A DNA stretch of 64,000 bases from Tatumella punctata (GCF_039523735.1 NZ_BAAAFW010000050.1:62001-126000); one strand, 5' to 3'. Shown: positions 54,907 through 63,818, counted from the first letter of the stretch. A program made the numbers and translations. Notes: generated by a model not told the origin, from the sequence alone.

Positions 54907-56001
54907 TCAGGGCCTGTCAGCGATGTTTTCTCCATGAGACCGGGTATTATCGCTGTTAAGTAAGTGAGTGTTTACATCCATTCTGTTTGCCGGTTTGGGC
55001 AGAATGATGTTCAGTATAATCGCCAGTAAACCGCCGCTGGTCACGGCATTCTGCATCAGTGTCCGGGCAAATGCCGGTAGCTGCTTAATAATATCCGGCT
55101 GCGCTTCAATGCCCAGGCCGACCCCGAAAGCAATGGCAATAATCAGCATACCGCGGCTGTCAATCGGTTCGCGGTTCATGACCCGGATACCGGCAGCGAT
55201 AACATGACCAAACATCACCAGTGTAGCGCCGCCCAGTACCGGCCCGGGCAGCTGTTCCAGCAGGTGACTGAACTCCGGGAACAGACCCGGCACGATAAAT
55301 ATTCCGCCAATCCGGAAGCCGGCATAACGGCTTGCGACCCGGGTCATCTGTATAACGCCGTTATTCTGTGCAAAGGTGGTGCGGGGGAAGGTACTGAATA
55401 TGGCTGCCAGCAGGCAGCTAATACCATCTCCCAGAATGCCGCCTTTCATCCGTTGTTCAAACTCAGGACCGGTCAGTGGCTGTTGTGACAACACACAGTT
55501 AGCGGTCAGGTCTCCTGCCGCTTCAATAATCGAAATAAACGACACCAGGGCGACAGGAATAAATAAGCTCAGGGTAAAGTCCAGCCCGAACCGGAAAGGC
55601 ACCGGTAATGTCAGTAAGGGACCTCCGGGGGCAAAATGCGGATGGAAAGAACCGGTCAGCCAGGCGGCCACACTGCCAGCCGCAATACCAGTAATAATAC
55701 CCGACAGCCTGATCCACGGTGAACGGCTGCAATTCATGATGACAATCACCGCCAGGGGCAGAGCACCTAAACCAAGATTCGAGGGTGCCCCGAAATCGGC
55801 AGCACCCAACCCGCCTCCCCAGTCGCAAATACTGACCCTGATCAGACTGATACCAATCAGAACAATCACGCTGCCGGTGACCAGAGGGCTGAGCAGACAG
55901 GACAAGCGGTGGATAAAACGGCTGACGAGCAACGGGATAATTGCCGCGACCAGATTACAACCAAAGATCATGGCCAGTATCTGATCAGGGGTGCCTCCCT
56001 G
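54907..56001 (-). pseudogene. NCS2 xanthine/uracil permease, 5' truncated
   Basis: The remaining frame (354 codons from an ATG at 55971) carries the NCS2 signature AQNNGVIQMTRVASRYAGFR and LVMFGHVIAAGIRVM, but starts at LVAAIIPLLVSRFIHRL, roughly residue 100 of XanQ-type carriers (about 460 aa). In-frame homology continues ten codons upstream (GGTPDQILA) to two TGA codons; the first helices are gone. The 280 bp beyond show no permease pieces. Without helices 1-2 it should not transport, so it is treated as a pseudogene. Confidence 0.8.
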
Positions 56002-56279
56002 TCATCATCGCCGTTCAGTGGTACTGTCAGGTCAGGGAAAGAAAATTGTCTGTGGCGCGGATGAAACAACAGATTCATCATTGTTCTGTTTGCTGCTAAT
56101 TGGTTCATTCACAGGGGCGATGCACCATAAAAGAACTGTTCGGGTAGTATCAGGACCTGCGGGGGGCTTAAGCGCGGAGGCTGGCTACAGGGCAGAGACA
56201 GAGAGGTTGTGTCTGGTGCGTCGCGGGGGGATTCCGTCCGGCAGGAAAATGCCCTTCCTGGCGGAAGGGCTGAGCATCA

Positions 56280-57389
56280 TCAGAAATTGATAACGGTACG
56301 GATAGATTTACCTTCATGCATCAGATCAAATGCCTGGTTAATTTTATCCAGCGTCATGGTATGGGTAACGAAAGGTGCCAGCTCAATGTCACCTTTCATT
56401 GAGTCTTCTACCATCCCCGGTAACTGGGAACGGCCTTTGACACCACCGAATGCGGAACCTTTCCATACACGTCCGGTGACCAGCTGGAACGGACGGGTGG
56501 AAATTTCCTGACCGGCACCGGCTACCCCGATAATGACAGACTGTCCCCAGCCACGGTGAGCACTCTCGAGGGCAGCCCGCATGACATTGACATTGCCGAT
56601 ACATTCAAAGGTATGATCGACGCCCCATTTGGTCATCTCAATAATGACCTGCTGCACAGGCTTATCATAGTCATTCGGGTTGATAAAGTCGGTGGCACCG
56701 AACTGTTTTGCCAGTTCGAATTTGTCCGGATTAGTATCAATAGCAATAATACGCCCGGCTTTTGCCTGACGAGCACCCTGCACTGCAGCCAGGCCGATAC
56801 CGCCCAGACCAAAGATAGCCACAGAATCCCCGGCCTGTACTTTAGCCGTGTTATGTACCGCGCCTATGCCAGTGGTCACCCCACAGCCCAGCAGACAGAC
56901 ATGTTCGTGGTTCGCTTCCGGGTTAATCTTAGCCAGTGAGACTTCAGCCACTACGGTATATTCGCTGAAGGTTGAACACCCCATATAGTGATACAGAGGC
57001 TGACCATTATAGGAAAAACGTGATGTTCCGTCCGGCATCACTCCTTTGCCCTGGGTTTCGCGTACCGCGACACACAGGTTAGTTTTACCGGATTTACAGA
57101 AGTCACACTCTCCGCATTCTGCTGTATACAGGGGGATAACGTGATCACCCACATTGACACTGGTTACACCTTCACCCAGTTCGACGACCACACCGGCCCC
57201 TTCATGGCCCAGGACCACAGGGAACAGGCCTTCAGGATCATCGCCTGACAGGGTAAAAGCATCGGTATGACAAACGCCGCTATGGGTAATTTTGATTAAC
57301 ACCTCACCCTTTTTAGGCGGAGCGACATCAATCTCGACGATTTCCAGCGGTTTTCCCGGCCCGAAAGCGACCGCAGCACGTGATTTCAT
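56280..57389 (-). CDS. frmA: S-(hydroxymethyl)glutathione dehydrogenase / class III alcohol dehydrogenase
   Basis: 369-aa zinc alcohol dehydrogenase of the glutathione-dependent class. HSGVCHTDAFTLSGDDPEG and GHEGAGVVVELGEGVTSVN at the catalytic zinc, the structural zinc Cys set in CGECDFCKSGKTNLC, NAD fold FGLGGIGLAAVQGARQAKAG. It oxidises S-hydroxymethylglutathione made from formaldehyde. Second gene of frmRA; the frmB esterase of E. coli is missing, a decayed permease lying in its place. Confidence 0.97.
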   Translation of the reverse strand: MKSRAAVAFGPGKPLEIVEIDVAPPKKGEVLIKITHSGVCHTDAFTLSGDDPEGLFPVVLGHEGAGVVVELGEGVTSVNVGDHVIPLYTAECGECDFCKSGKTNLCVAVRETQGKGVMPDGTSRFSYNGQPLYHYMGCSTFSEYTVVAEVSLAKINPEANHEHVCLLGCGVTTGIGAVHNTAKVQAGDSVAIFGLGGIGLAAVQGARQAKAGRIIAIDTNPDKFELAKQFGATDFINPNDYDKPVQQVIIEMTKWGVDHTFECIGNVNVMRAALESAHRGWGQSVIIGVAGAGQEISTRPFQLVTGRVWKGSAFGGVKGRSQLPGMVEDSMKGDIELAPFVTHTMTLDKINQAFDLMHEGKSIRTVINF

Positions 57390-57421
57390 AGTGAGTTTCC
57401 TTTGTTCAGCGGAGGATCTGG

Positions 57422-57697
57422 TTACTTAAGATAAGCGCGAACCAGCCCGATCGTATCGTTAACTGAGGTATTGAGCTGCCGGCTATCGGTTTCACTCCCC
57501 TCAAACGTTTCTCTGATATGGCTTTCCAGAACTTCGGCCATCAGACCATTGACTGCACCACGTACCGCAGCGATTTGCTGCAATATTGCACGGCATTCAT
57601 GCCCGTCATCCAGCGCTTTTTCGAGGGCATCAATCTGCCCGCGGATGCGTCTGACACGGGTCAGGGTTTTCTTTTTTGCTTCAGGGGTACTTGGCAT
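57422..57697 (-). CDS. frmR: Formaldehyde-sensing repressor FrmR (CsoR/RcnR family)
   Basis: 91-aa all-helical repressor: MPSTPEAKKKTLTRVRRIRG, with Pro2 and Cys35 (GHEC), the residues that formaldehyde cross-links in E. coli FrmR. It controls frmRA from its own upstream palindrome. Confidence 0.95.
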   Translation of the reverse strand: MPSTPEAKKKTLTRVRRIRGQIDALEKALDDGHECRAILQQIAAVRGAVNGLMAEVLESHIRETFEGSETDSRQLNTSVNDTIGLVRAYLK

Positions 57698-57730
57698 CGT
57701 ACATTTCTCACTCAGGTGATGGCGACTAAT

Positions 57731-57752
57731 ATACTATATGGGAGTATAGTAT
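57731..57752. promoter_or_regulatory. FrmR operator
   Basis: ATACTATA-TGGGAG-TATAGTAT: perfect 8-bp AT-rich arms around a G-rich centre, the pattern expected for CsoR-family FrmR, located 34-55 bp before the frmR start. Confidence 0.85.
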
Positions 57753-58071
57753 TGGAAGGGGTGTTAATATTTTTTCGTACCGGCGGGTGGCCTCAGGCAA
57801 CAAAAAAACCTGTGGAATGGCCGGTGCCGGAACGCTAAACCATATGATTTAAATAACGATTTTAATTGCGGTGAATTACCCGCAACATTATCGCGCTGCC
57901 GCTCGGGACTGGTATCTGGCAGGGCGGAACCCGGCACGGGCCATAATCCGTGACTGCACAGAATTTTATTGCCGGCAGATAACCTAAAAACATAGTCTGT
58001 TCAGGCATTGTAATTTACACTGCGCGCTGCAAAAATTGGGCAGATAAACGAGTGAACAGGCGGTAATAGCG

Positions 58072-58551
58072 ATGAACGGAACGATCACAACCTGGTTTAA
58101 AGATAAAGGCTTTGGATTTATCAAAGATGAAAACGGCGATAACCGTTATTTTCATGTGATTAAAGTCGCCAACCCGGAACTGATTAAGAAAGATGCGGCA
58201 GTGACTTTTGAGCCGACCACCAATAATAAAGGCCTGTCTGCTTTTTCGGTAAAAGTGATCCCTGACAGCAAATATATCTATATTGCCGGAGAGCGTCTGA
58301 AGCTGACCGCAATTAAATCGTTTGTGGTATACAGTGAGGAAGTGCCTGTCGATGCGGGTATCGATAAAGAAAATACAGTACTGTCGGTGGGGGCACTGAT
58401 GAACAGCATCCGGCCAAAATCGTCAGCCACCTCCGGCGAAATGCGTTCACTGAAAAAACTGGCGATCACCACTTTCCAGGGAACAACTCTGATCTTTTCT
58501 GAAGATGAAATTGATATCGACTATACGGTTAAGTTACTTAAGGTTCGATAA
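58072..58551 (+). CDS. Cold-shock-domain protein with unknown C-terminal part
   Basis: 159 aa. Residues 1-65 look like a cold shock domain: MNGTITTWFKDKGFGFIKDE includes RNP1 (KGFGFI), and NRYFHVIKVAN stands where RNP2 (VFVH) belongs, losing one aromatic. The rest (66-159) contains YIAGERLKLTAIKSFVVYSE and is not one I recognise. It could bind RNA or ssDNA. It stands alone at the edge of a decayed region. Confidence 0.72.
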   Translation: MNGTITTWFKDKGFGFIKDENGDNRYFHVIKVANPELIKKDAAVTFEPTTNNKGLSAFSVKVIPDSKYIYIAGERLKLTAIKSFVVYSEEVPVDAGIDKENTVLSVGALMNSIRPKSSATSGEMRSLKKLAITTFQGTTLIFSEDEIDIDYTVKLLKVR

Positions 58552-58610
58552 GTATCGTACTGTCCGGCGTCAGCGCCTTGCAGTATAAGTCTGTGGCGCT
58601 ATCCTGATGT

Positions 58611-58643
58611 AAAAAGGGGGGAATGGCAGAGAATCAGATCCCC
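58611..58643 (-). terminator. Terminator of a short leftward transcript
   Basis: On the minus strand GGGGA-N16-TCCCC is followed by CCTTTTT, directly after the 12-codon ORF at 58660-58698. Confidence 0.5.
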
Positions 58644-58659
58644 TATTTACCTTCACATC

Positions 58660-58698
58660 TTAAAAAATGCCTCTCGCTTTTATCGTTTCAACTTCCAT
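58660..58698 (-). CDS. Possible 12-codon peptide ORF (MEVETIKARGIF)
   Basis: ATG with an ideal ribosome site (AAGGAG, seven bases before the ATG, at 58706-58711), 12 sense codons, TAA. A terminator-like hairpin follows. Upstream (58713-58744) is a perfect 10-bp inverted repeat TTAATGCTAA-N12-TTAGCATTAA. Not a peptide I recognise; it could be a small protein, a leader peptide or chance. Confidence 0.35.
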   Translation of the reverse strand: MEVETIKARGIF

Positions 58699-58712
58699 AC
58701 AGTCTCTCCTTG

Positions 58713-58744
58713 TTAATGCTAATGCATGCGTACCTTAGCATTAA
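58713..58744. promoter_or_regulatory. Inverted repeat in 58552-58924 gap
   Basis: TTAATGCTAA / TTAGCATTAA, 10-bp perfect arms with a 12-bp spacer, overlapping the probable start region of the small leftward transcript and facing the broken gene at 58925. Probable operator of an unknown regulator; the rest of this 370-bp gap shows nothing clear. Confidence 0.45.
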
Positions 58745-58924
58745 GTTATTCAGACAGAGTGGCATTTAAGCAAGTGAAATGCAGCGGCGCACTCCCCATA
58801 ACGTCTTATTGCATGTACGATAACCAAAGTCTCTGTGTTCGCTTATCGGGACCGGTAAGTTAAATTGTAACAGGACTACCATGATTGAAAAAAGTAGCGA
58901 GGAAAAGCTACTCAGTGCGCTGGC

Positions 58925-59168
58925 ATGTCAGAGATCAGAACTGAAATCGATCGTATCGATCGTCAGGTAATCTCATTACCTGGTGAACGATATGAATTTG
59001 TTAAAGCAGCATCCCGATTTGACGCCATGGCTGAAATAATGCAGAGCCCGGGCTGAAGAACAGGGGTTAAGCTCAGACCTTATAGAAAAAATTTATAAGC
59101 AGATTGTTAACTGGTCTATCTCAGAAGAAATAAAGCACCGGGAAGAAACTCAACCTGATTTAACGTAA
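58925..59168 (+). pseudogene. Chorismate mutase / isochorismate-pyruvate lyase-like pseudogene
   Basis: Frame 1 from the ATG at 58925 reads MSEIRTEIDRIDRQVISLPG, then ERYEFVKAASRFDAMAEIM, clearly AroQ/PchB-like, to a TGA at 59054-59056. The helix continues in another frame from 59049: RAEEQGLSSDLIEKIYKQIV, NWSISEEIKHREE, ending TAA at 59166-59168. About 15-20 residues between the two pieces (the usual RAPERF region) are missing, so it carries a deletion plus frameshift. It sits 33 bp ahead of the racemase gene and was probably its operon partner. Confidence 0.8.
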
Positions 59169-59201
59169 ATCCTTCTTTTCCTTTATCACAGAGAGTGCGT
59201 A

Positions 59202-59936
59202 ATGTCTTACAGTCTTGGGGTGTTAGCCGGCATGGGGCCTCGTTCCACAGCGCCTTTTATCGATATGCTGGTCGATGAGTGCCAAAAGCAATACGGGGCC
59301 AGATTCGATATCGACTATCCAAAAATGCATATTATTTCCTTGCCGACTCCTTTTTTCCCTAACCGTGTGATTGATGATGCCGCAATGTCCGCGGCATTGC
59401 GCGATGGCATTAGCAATCTGGTAAACGCCGGGGTCAATTTGATCGTGGTTCCCTGTAATGTGGCACACTGCTACTTTAATGAAATGCAGGAGGCCAGCGG
59501 CGGTATTCCTGTCCTGCACATTGCCGACTGCGCACTTGAATGCCTGCCGTCCGAAACGGAGAACATCGCCGTGATTGCTACTGAGGCTACGCTTGATGCG
59601 GGTTTTTATCAGCAGCGTTTACATCTGATGGGAAAGCGCTGTGTAGCTTCTGACCCATTACGTGCTATCACTACACATTTGATAGCGCTGATTAAGCAAA
59701 ACGGATTTACCTGTCCTGAAGTGATAACGCAGTGGCGAAACCTGACTTCTCTGGCGCAGGAAGCTGGCGCCCAGGGGCTGATTATTGCCTGTACTGACAT
59801 CAGCCCCTTACTTAAAAGCCATCCTCAGCAGCATCTGTCAATTGTTGATACTGCATCAAGTCTGGCTGAAGCGACCATTCGCAGTTTTGCTAAGGCGAGG
59901 TCAGCTCAGTCGCTGCATGCACCATCATGTCTTTAA
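59202..59936 (+). CDS. Aspartate/glutamate racemase family protein
   Basis: 244-aa Asp/Glu/hydantoin racemase superfamily protein. Two active-site cysteines are in place: IVVPCNVAHCYF and IIACTDISPLL. YSLGVLAGMGPRSTAPFIDM is the family start. Resembles YgeA-type broad amino acid racemases. Follows the chorismate mutase-like pseudogene. GAGAG precedes the ATG. Substrate unknown. Confidence 0.87.
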   Translation: MSYSLGVLAGMGPRSTAPFIDMLVDECQKQYGARFDIDYPKMHIISLPTPFFPNRVIDDAAMSAALRDGISNLVNAGVNLIVVPCNVAHCYFNEMQEASGGIPVLHIADCALECLPSETENIAVIATEATLDAGFYQQRLHLMGKRCVASDPLRAITTHLIALIKQNGFTCPEVITQWRNLTSLAQEAGAQGLIIACTDISPLLKSHPQQHLSIVDTASSLAEATIRSFAKARSAQSLHAPSCL

Positions 59937-60067
59937 CAGGAACAAGAAAATATGTTATCTGTTCAATTTTTTGCGCCATTTTTTAGATAAAAAGAACAGA
60001 GCATTGAAGGTTTATCGATTTCCCGGAAGCAGATCTTTGATTTTACCCACGTAATGTCGACATAGCC
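59937..60067. other. Gap between racemase gene and IS remnant
   Basis: 131 bp, nothing recognised. Confidence 0.4.
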
Positions 60068-60442
60068 CTAAGCGGGTTTCTGGTGTTCAGAGGGTTCGGG
60101 GCTGAGACCGCCACAGGCACTGTGACGACGCCAGCGATTGTAATCACACCCGATATAATTAAATGCCGTTTCCCGCATTATTTCCTGACTGACCAGGCAT
60201 TCACCCCGGATACCTTCGGCTTTCAGCCAGCTGACGCTTAAGGCGGGCAATTTCAACAGATGTTTCCTGCTCACGCCGGGAAGATGAATGGGCACTCTTT
60301 AGTGTGCTGCGTCTGGCATAGCGCTGAGATTCATACAGGCTGAGCTCACGTGCTGTGGCCACAATGCCGATAGGTTCAGCGAGTTTCAGGGCTTCATCGC
60401 GTAATCCGGATGTGTACTGTTTACGGGTGAGATCAGATCAAG
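60068..60442 (-). mobile_element. IS3-family transposase remnant (orfA start fused to orfB end)
   Basis: On the minus strand the right part (about 60235-60435) encodes OrfA pieces (YTSGLRDEALKLAEPIGIVA, then ARELSLYESQ and VEIARLKRQLAE). At about 60225 it jumps into the OrfB end (RGECLVSQEIMRETAFNYIG, CDYNRWRRHSACGGLSPEP). The middle of the element, including the DDE core, is deleted, and the frames differ. No terminal repeats are evident. It lies directly behind the tRNA-Phe gene. Confidence 0.8.
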
Positions 60443-60503
60443 TCTCAGGGAAGAGGCGAGTGTGCCGGACCCGCTTTTATGGATCAGCGGTGCGCAGAAA
60501 GCA

Positions 60504-60528
60504 AAAAACCCGCCAGAGGCGGGTTTTT
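60504..60528 (-). terminator. tRNA-Phe terminator
   Basis: AAAAACCCGCC-AGA-GGCGGGTTTTT, perfect 11-bp stem just behind the tRNA 3' end, with T-run on the minus strand. Confidence 0.92.
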
Positions 60529-60536
60529 CAGAATAG

Positions 60537-60612
60537 TGGTGCCCGAACTCGGAATCGAACCAAGGACACGGGGATTTTCAATCCCCTGCTCTACCGACTG
60601 AGCTATTCGGGC
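60537..60612 (-). tRNA. pheU: tRNA-Phe (GAA anticodon)
   Basis: 76-nt cloverleaf with CCA encoded: 5' GCCCGAATAGCTCAGTCGGT, anticodon loop ATTGAAAAT (GAA), T loop GGTTCGATTCC, 3' GTTCGGGCACCA. Acceptor stem pairs GCCCGAA/TTCGGGC. Same neighbourhood as E. coli pheU (upstream of yjdC-dsbD), a frequent integration site for islands. Confidence 0.97.
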
Positions 60613-61173
60613 AACGGGGCGCATTAAACCGTAATGGCCCTGATGCGTCAACTCTTTTTACTGCAGGAAATGCTAAAATCGCACTGACTGATTGCTTTAT
60701 ATACGAAAACGGCTGTTTTACTGACTTTTACTTTACTATCGCCACGGATAGATGCGCTGGCGGGCAGATATTCTGCCGGGGAATCCCGATTAATGTCTCT
60801 GCACAGGCTTTTTACTTGACAGTGATCACGTCTGTACCTATATGATTAATTATCAGCAAATAACTGACCGGAAAGCTTGAGTAGTCAGGCATTCGACGGC
60901 TGTGTGATCATGCAGATCGTTATATGGTCAGCCATTCAGGCAATACTCTGATGTGCTCTGCACCGGGAACCTCTCATCAGGCCGCCCCGGATTTTACCAG
61001 ACAGGCAGCAGCTTATTTTATCATGGAACCTGCAGGTTTGTTACTGCATCGCTGGCAAGCGGGGGAGGATATGGTGACCCATTATTTACCGGCAGGCAAT
61101 TATGACAGGCCCGGGCCTTGATTGATTAAGGGTACCAGAGCGGCCTGAAGATAACAGCCCTGGCAAGCGGTGG
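60613..61173. other. 561-bp gap between tRNA-Phe and yjdC
   Basis: Should contain the tRNA-Phe promoter in its left part (minus strand). A plus-strand 65-codon frame at 60924-61121 shows no recognisable family and no strong ribosome site. No repeat of the tRNA 3' end was seen. Confidence 0.45.
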
Positions 61174-61740
61174 TCAGCTGAGAGCACCGTTCTGGCGGCA
61201 CAATGCCACTTGCAGAATATCTTCTGCCAGCCGGCGGGCGGTGGCAATATCCTGAAGATTACGTTTAACCAGTAGTTTACTCAGACAACCCTCCAGCACC
61301 AGTTCCAGCTGGTCGGTGACCATCGTCGGATTATCCAGTTCCAGGGCGGTTAGCTGCCGGTGGGTATATTGCCAGGAGGCCTGTTTTTGTTGCTCTGCCA
61401 CCTGATGTATCGGGTGGTGTGGCGCCGGGTAAATACTGCAGGCAGCAATAAACAGACAGCCCGGGAAACGGCCACGGCGGACATGTTCCTCAAGCAAAGT
61501 GTAACGCATCAGTAATTTCTGGCTGCTGGTCAGTGCTTCGTCCTGTGTTATCCGTTCGCGCCATTCGCTGATCTGCCGGCCGTGAAAGTCGAGGGCATCG
61601 CGTAATAACAGCTCTTCAGAGGTCTGTTCAGGGAGTTCTGCTCCCCGGGCCTGTAATTGCTGTTTCAGGTTGCCGGCGGCCGCCAGGCCCTGTTGTTCCA
61701 GTAAAAGTAATACCTGCTCAAGTATCTGTTCCTGCGACAC
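61174..61740 (-). CDS. yjdC: YjdC, TetR-like regulator
   Basis: 188 aa from a GTG at 61738-61740 with GGAGG five bases before it, matching the E. coli YjdC start; a longer frame from 61770 adds ten residues. HEVRRGRFPGCLFIAACSIY-like segment (HVRRGRFPGCLFIAACSIYP), HPIHQVAEQQKQ and LVLEGCLSKLLVKRN match YjdC closely, while the N-terminal HTH is diverged. Same order as E. coli (yjdC behind dsbD). Confidence 0.9.
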   Translation of the reverse strand: MSQEQILEQVLLLLEQQGLAAAGNLKQQLQARGAELPEQTSEELLLRDALDFHGRQISEWRERITQDEALTSSQKLLMRYTLLEEHVRRGRFPGCLFIAACSIYPAPHHPIHQVAEQQKQASWQYTHRQLTALELDNPTMVTDQLELVLEGCLSKLLVKRNLQDIATARRLAEDILQVALCRQNGALS

Positions 61741-61791
61741 ATTAACCTCCGTAAATGCAGCACCGGCCACTGCCGGCGCATCTGGATGATG

Positions 61792-63519
61792 TTATTCAGC
61801 GCGAAGCTTCTGTAAATGTGCCAGAAATTCTCCGGCATTCATATATCCGGTGACCCGTGAGTCCGGGATTTCATTACCGCGGGCATTAAAAAACAGCAGG
61901 GTCGGGAGCCCCAGCACGTTCAGTTGAGTCAGCAGCGCATTATCCTGTGCGGTATTGGCAGTAACGTTTGCCTGTACCAGCTGATATTGTGCAAACTCCT
62001 GCCGGACTTGCGGGTCTGTAAAGGTGTATTTCTCGAATTCTTTACAGGCAACACACCAGTCGGCATAAAGATCAACCATTGTAATTTTGCCCTGTGCCTG
62101 ACTCAGCTGTTGTTGCAGACCGGCAATGTTGCTGATGTTGTGGAATACAGGAGACTGATCTCCGCTGTTATTAGTCGGCGCGGCAGAAAATGCCCAGTCC
62201 TGTAGCGGACGCGCCGCGACTAATGCCAGCAGTAGCCATAAAATTTGTAATATCCGTACCCAGCCTTTCGGACTTCTCAGACTCAGGGCAAAAGCCCAGC
62301 CAAAAAAGGCCACACCCAGCAGACTCCATAGCCGTAGCCCCCAGACGTCCCCGACAATACGTTCAATCAGAAAGACCGGTAACGCCAGAATAACAAAGCC
62401 AAAACCTTCTTTGACTGACTGCATCCACGGGCCGCTCTTAGGCAACAGTTTATTGCCAAACAGGGTGACGATAATTAACGGCAGCCCCATACCCAGGGCA
62501 TATAAATACAGGGTCCCGCCACCGGCCAGCATATTACCGCTCTGTGCGATATACAGCAGAATTGCGCTAAGAGGCGCGGTGGTGCAGGGGGAGCAAATTA
62601 AACCGGCTACGGCCCCCATCAGAAATACGCCGCCGGCAGAGCCGCTTTTTTGCCGGTTACTGAATAGCGCCAGCCGTGTCTGCAGTGATGCCGGCAGTTG
62701 CAAAGAGAACAGGCCAAACATTGATAATGCCAGCAGGATAAAAACGGCAGAGAGTGTCAGCAGTACCAGCGGACTCTGTAATGTGGCCTGAAAACGTAAT
62801 CCGGCGGCGGCCACAATAATGCCCATCAGTGTATAAGTGACCGCCATACCCTGCACATAAATGAAGGCCAGCAGCAGTATACGTGATGCAGAGATATCGC
62901 GACGGCCACCGAGGATAATTGCCGAGATTAACGGATACATCGGCAAAACACAGGGAGTGAAGGCAATACCAATACCGATCAATAAAGCCCAGAACGGAGA
63001 AAACGGCAGGCGTGACGAAGGTATACCGGCCCCGGAAGCCGTGGCCGGGACACTGGCGGCAGGCTCAGGGGAGGGGCTGTCCGCCGTGATTTGTGACAGG
63101 GGAATTTCCCGGGTTTCCGGCGGATAACAGAACCCTGCTGCTGCACAACCCTGGTAGCTGACTTTCAGGCTGGCTGCCGGCCCGGTACTCTTCAGTATCA
63201 CCGGAACTTGCAGGTCTTCGGGGAAGATCTGGCTTTTACCAAAAAACTCATCTTCATGAGGCTGGCCCTGTGGCAGATCTATGCTGGCAATAGTCGCGTT
63301 GGCCGCAACGATACTGATTTGCTGGCGGTACAGGTAATAGCCGGACTTTACCTGCCACTTCAGCAGGACGCGGTTGTTATTCTGGCTAAAGTCAAAGCCA
63401 AAGGCCTGATTCACCGTAACAAAGCGAGGTGATGAGCCATTATCGAATAAGGCAGCCTGCGTCTGCAGGCTGAATAATGTAACTGCCAGAAAAATCAGGC
63501 GAGTGAGGCGTGCAACCAT
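61792..63519 (-). CDS. dsbD: Thiol:disulfide interchange protein DsbD
   Basis: 575 aa. Signal peptide (to about residue 22), N-terminal beta domain with active cysteines (YQGCAAAGFCYPPETREI), eight-helix core with the CxxxxP regions FTPCVLPMYPLISAI and GLICSPCTTAPLSAILL, and C-terminal thioredoxin domain with WCVACKEFEKYTF. It moves electrons from cytoplasmic thioredoxin to periplasmic DsbC/DsbG and CcmG, the latter relevant to cytochrome c assembly for the triheme subunit at 43.7 kb. It overlaps cutA by 25 bp. Confidence 0.96.
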   Translation of the reverse strand: MVARLTRLIFLAVTLFSLQTQAALFDNGSSPRFVTVNQAFGFDFSQNNNRVLLKWQVKSGYYLYRQQISIVAANATIASIDLPQGQPHEDEFFGKSQIFPEDLQVPVILKSTGPAASLKVSYQGCAAAGFCYPPETREIPLSQITADSPSPEPAASVPATASGAGIPSSRLPFSPFWALLIGIGIAFTPCVLPMYPLISAIILGGRRDISASRILLLAFIYVQGMAVTYTLMGIIVAAAGLRFQATLQSPLVLLTLSAVFILLALSMFGLFSLQLPASLQTRLALFSNRQKSGSAGGVFLMGAVAGLICSPCTTAPLSAILLYIAQSGNMLAGGGTLYLYALGMGLPLIIVTLFGNKLLPKSGPWMQSVKEGFGFVILALPVFLIERIVGDVWGLRLWSLLGVAFFGWAFALSLRSPKGWVRILQILWLLLALVAARPLQDWAFSAAPTNNSGDQSPVFHNISNIAGLQQQLSQAQGKITMVDLYADWCVACKEFEKYTFTDPQVRQEFAQYQLVQANVTANTAQDNALLTQLNVLGLPTLLFFNARGNEIPDSRVTGYMNAGEFLAHLQKLRAE

Positions 63520-63818
63520 GACAAGTATTCACTATCTCCGTGTTGAACAGGGATCACCAGTAATTCAGGGACATCATAAGGATGGGCCTGTTTCAGCAGT
63601 GACAGTAAGTCCTGTTGATGTTCCGTATCACTTTTGAAGATCAACTGTACTTCTTCGGAACATTCCAACTGGTCCTGCCAGGTGTACATCGAGGTCACGC
63701 CCGGCAGGAGATTAACGCAAGCGGCAAGCTTACGGCGGATGGCCAGTCGGGCCAGGGCGGTCGCCGTAGCCTTGTCGGGGGCAGAACATAACACAATAAT
63801 GGCAGAACAAGGATTCAT
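63495..63818 (-). CDS. cutA: Divalent cation tolerance protein CutA
   Basis: 107-aa CutA1: IVLCSAPDKATATALARLAI, LAACVNLLPGVTSMYTWQDQ, EEVQLIFKSD and HPYDVPELLVIPV. Trimeric copper-binding protein of uncertain physiological role. The gene ends inside dsbD, as in E. coli. Confidence 0.96.
   Translation of the reverse strand: MNPCSAIIVLCSAPDKATATALARLAIRRKLAACVNLLPGVTSMYTWQDQLECSEEVQLIFKSDTEHQQDLLSLLKQAHPYDVPELLVIPVQHGDSEYLSWLHASLA

Noticed and set aside
54643..54963. 106-codon plus-strand ORF between DUF2946 and the permease relic
   Set aside because: Starts inside the Fur-box-like promoter, overlaps the permease 3' end and shows no family motif.
60537..60612. Right attachment site of the methylamine island at tRNA-Phe
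   Set aside because: No duplicate of the tRNA 3' end and no integrase were found, and conserved backbone genes lie between the island (1-22 kb) and the tRNA, so the two are not linked by the evidence here.
60924..61121. 65-codon ORF upstream of yjdC
   Set aside because: No clear ribosome site or recognised family.
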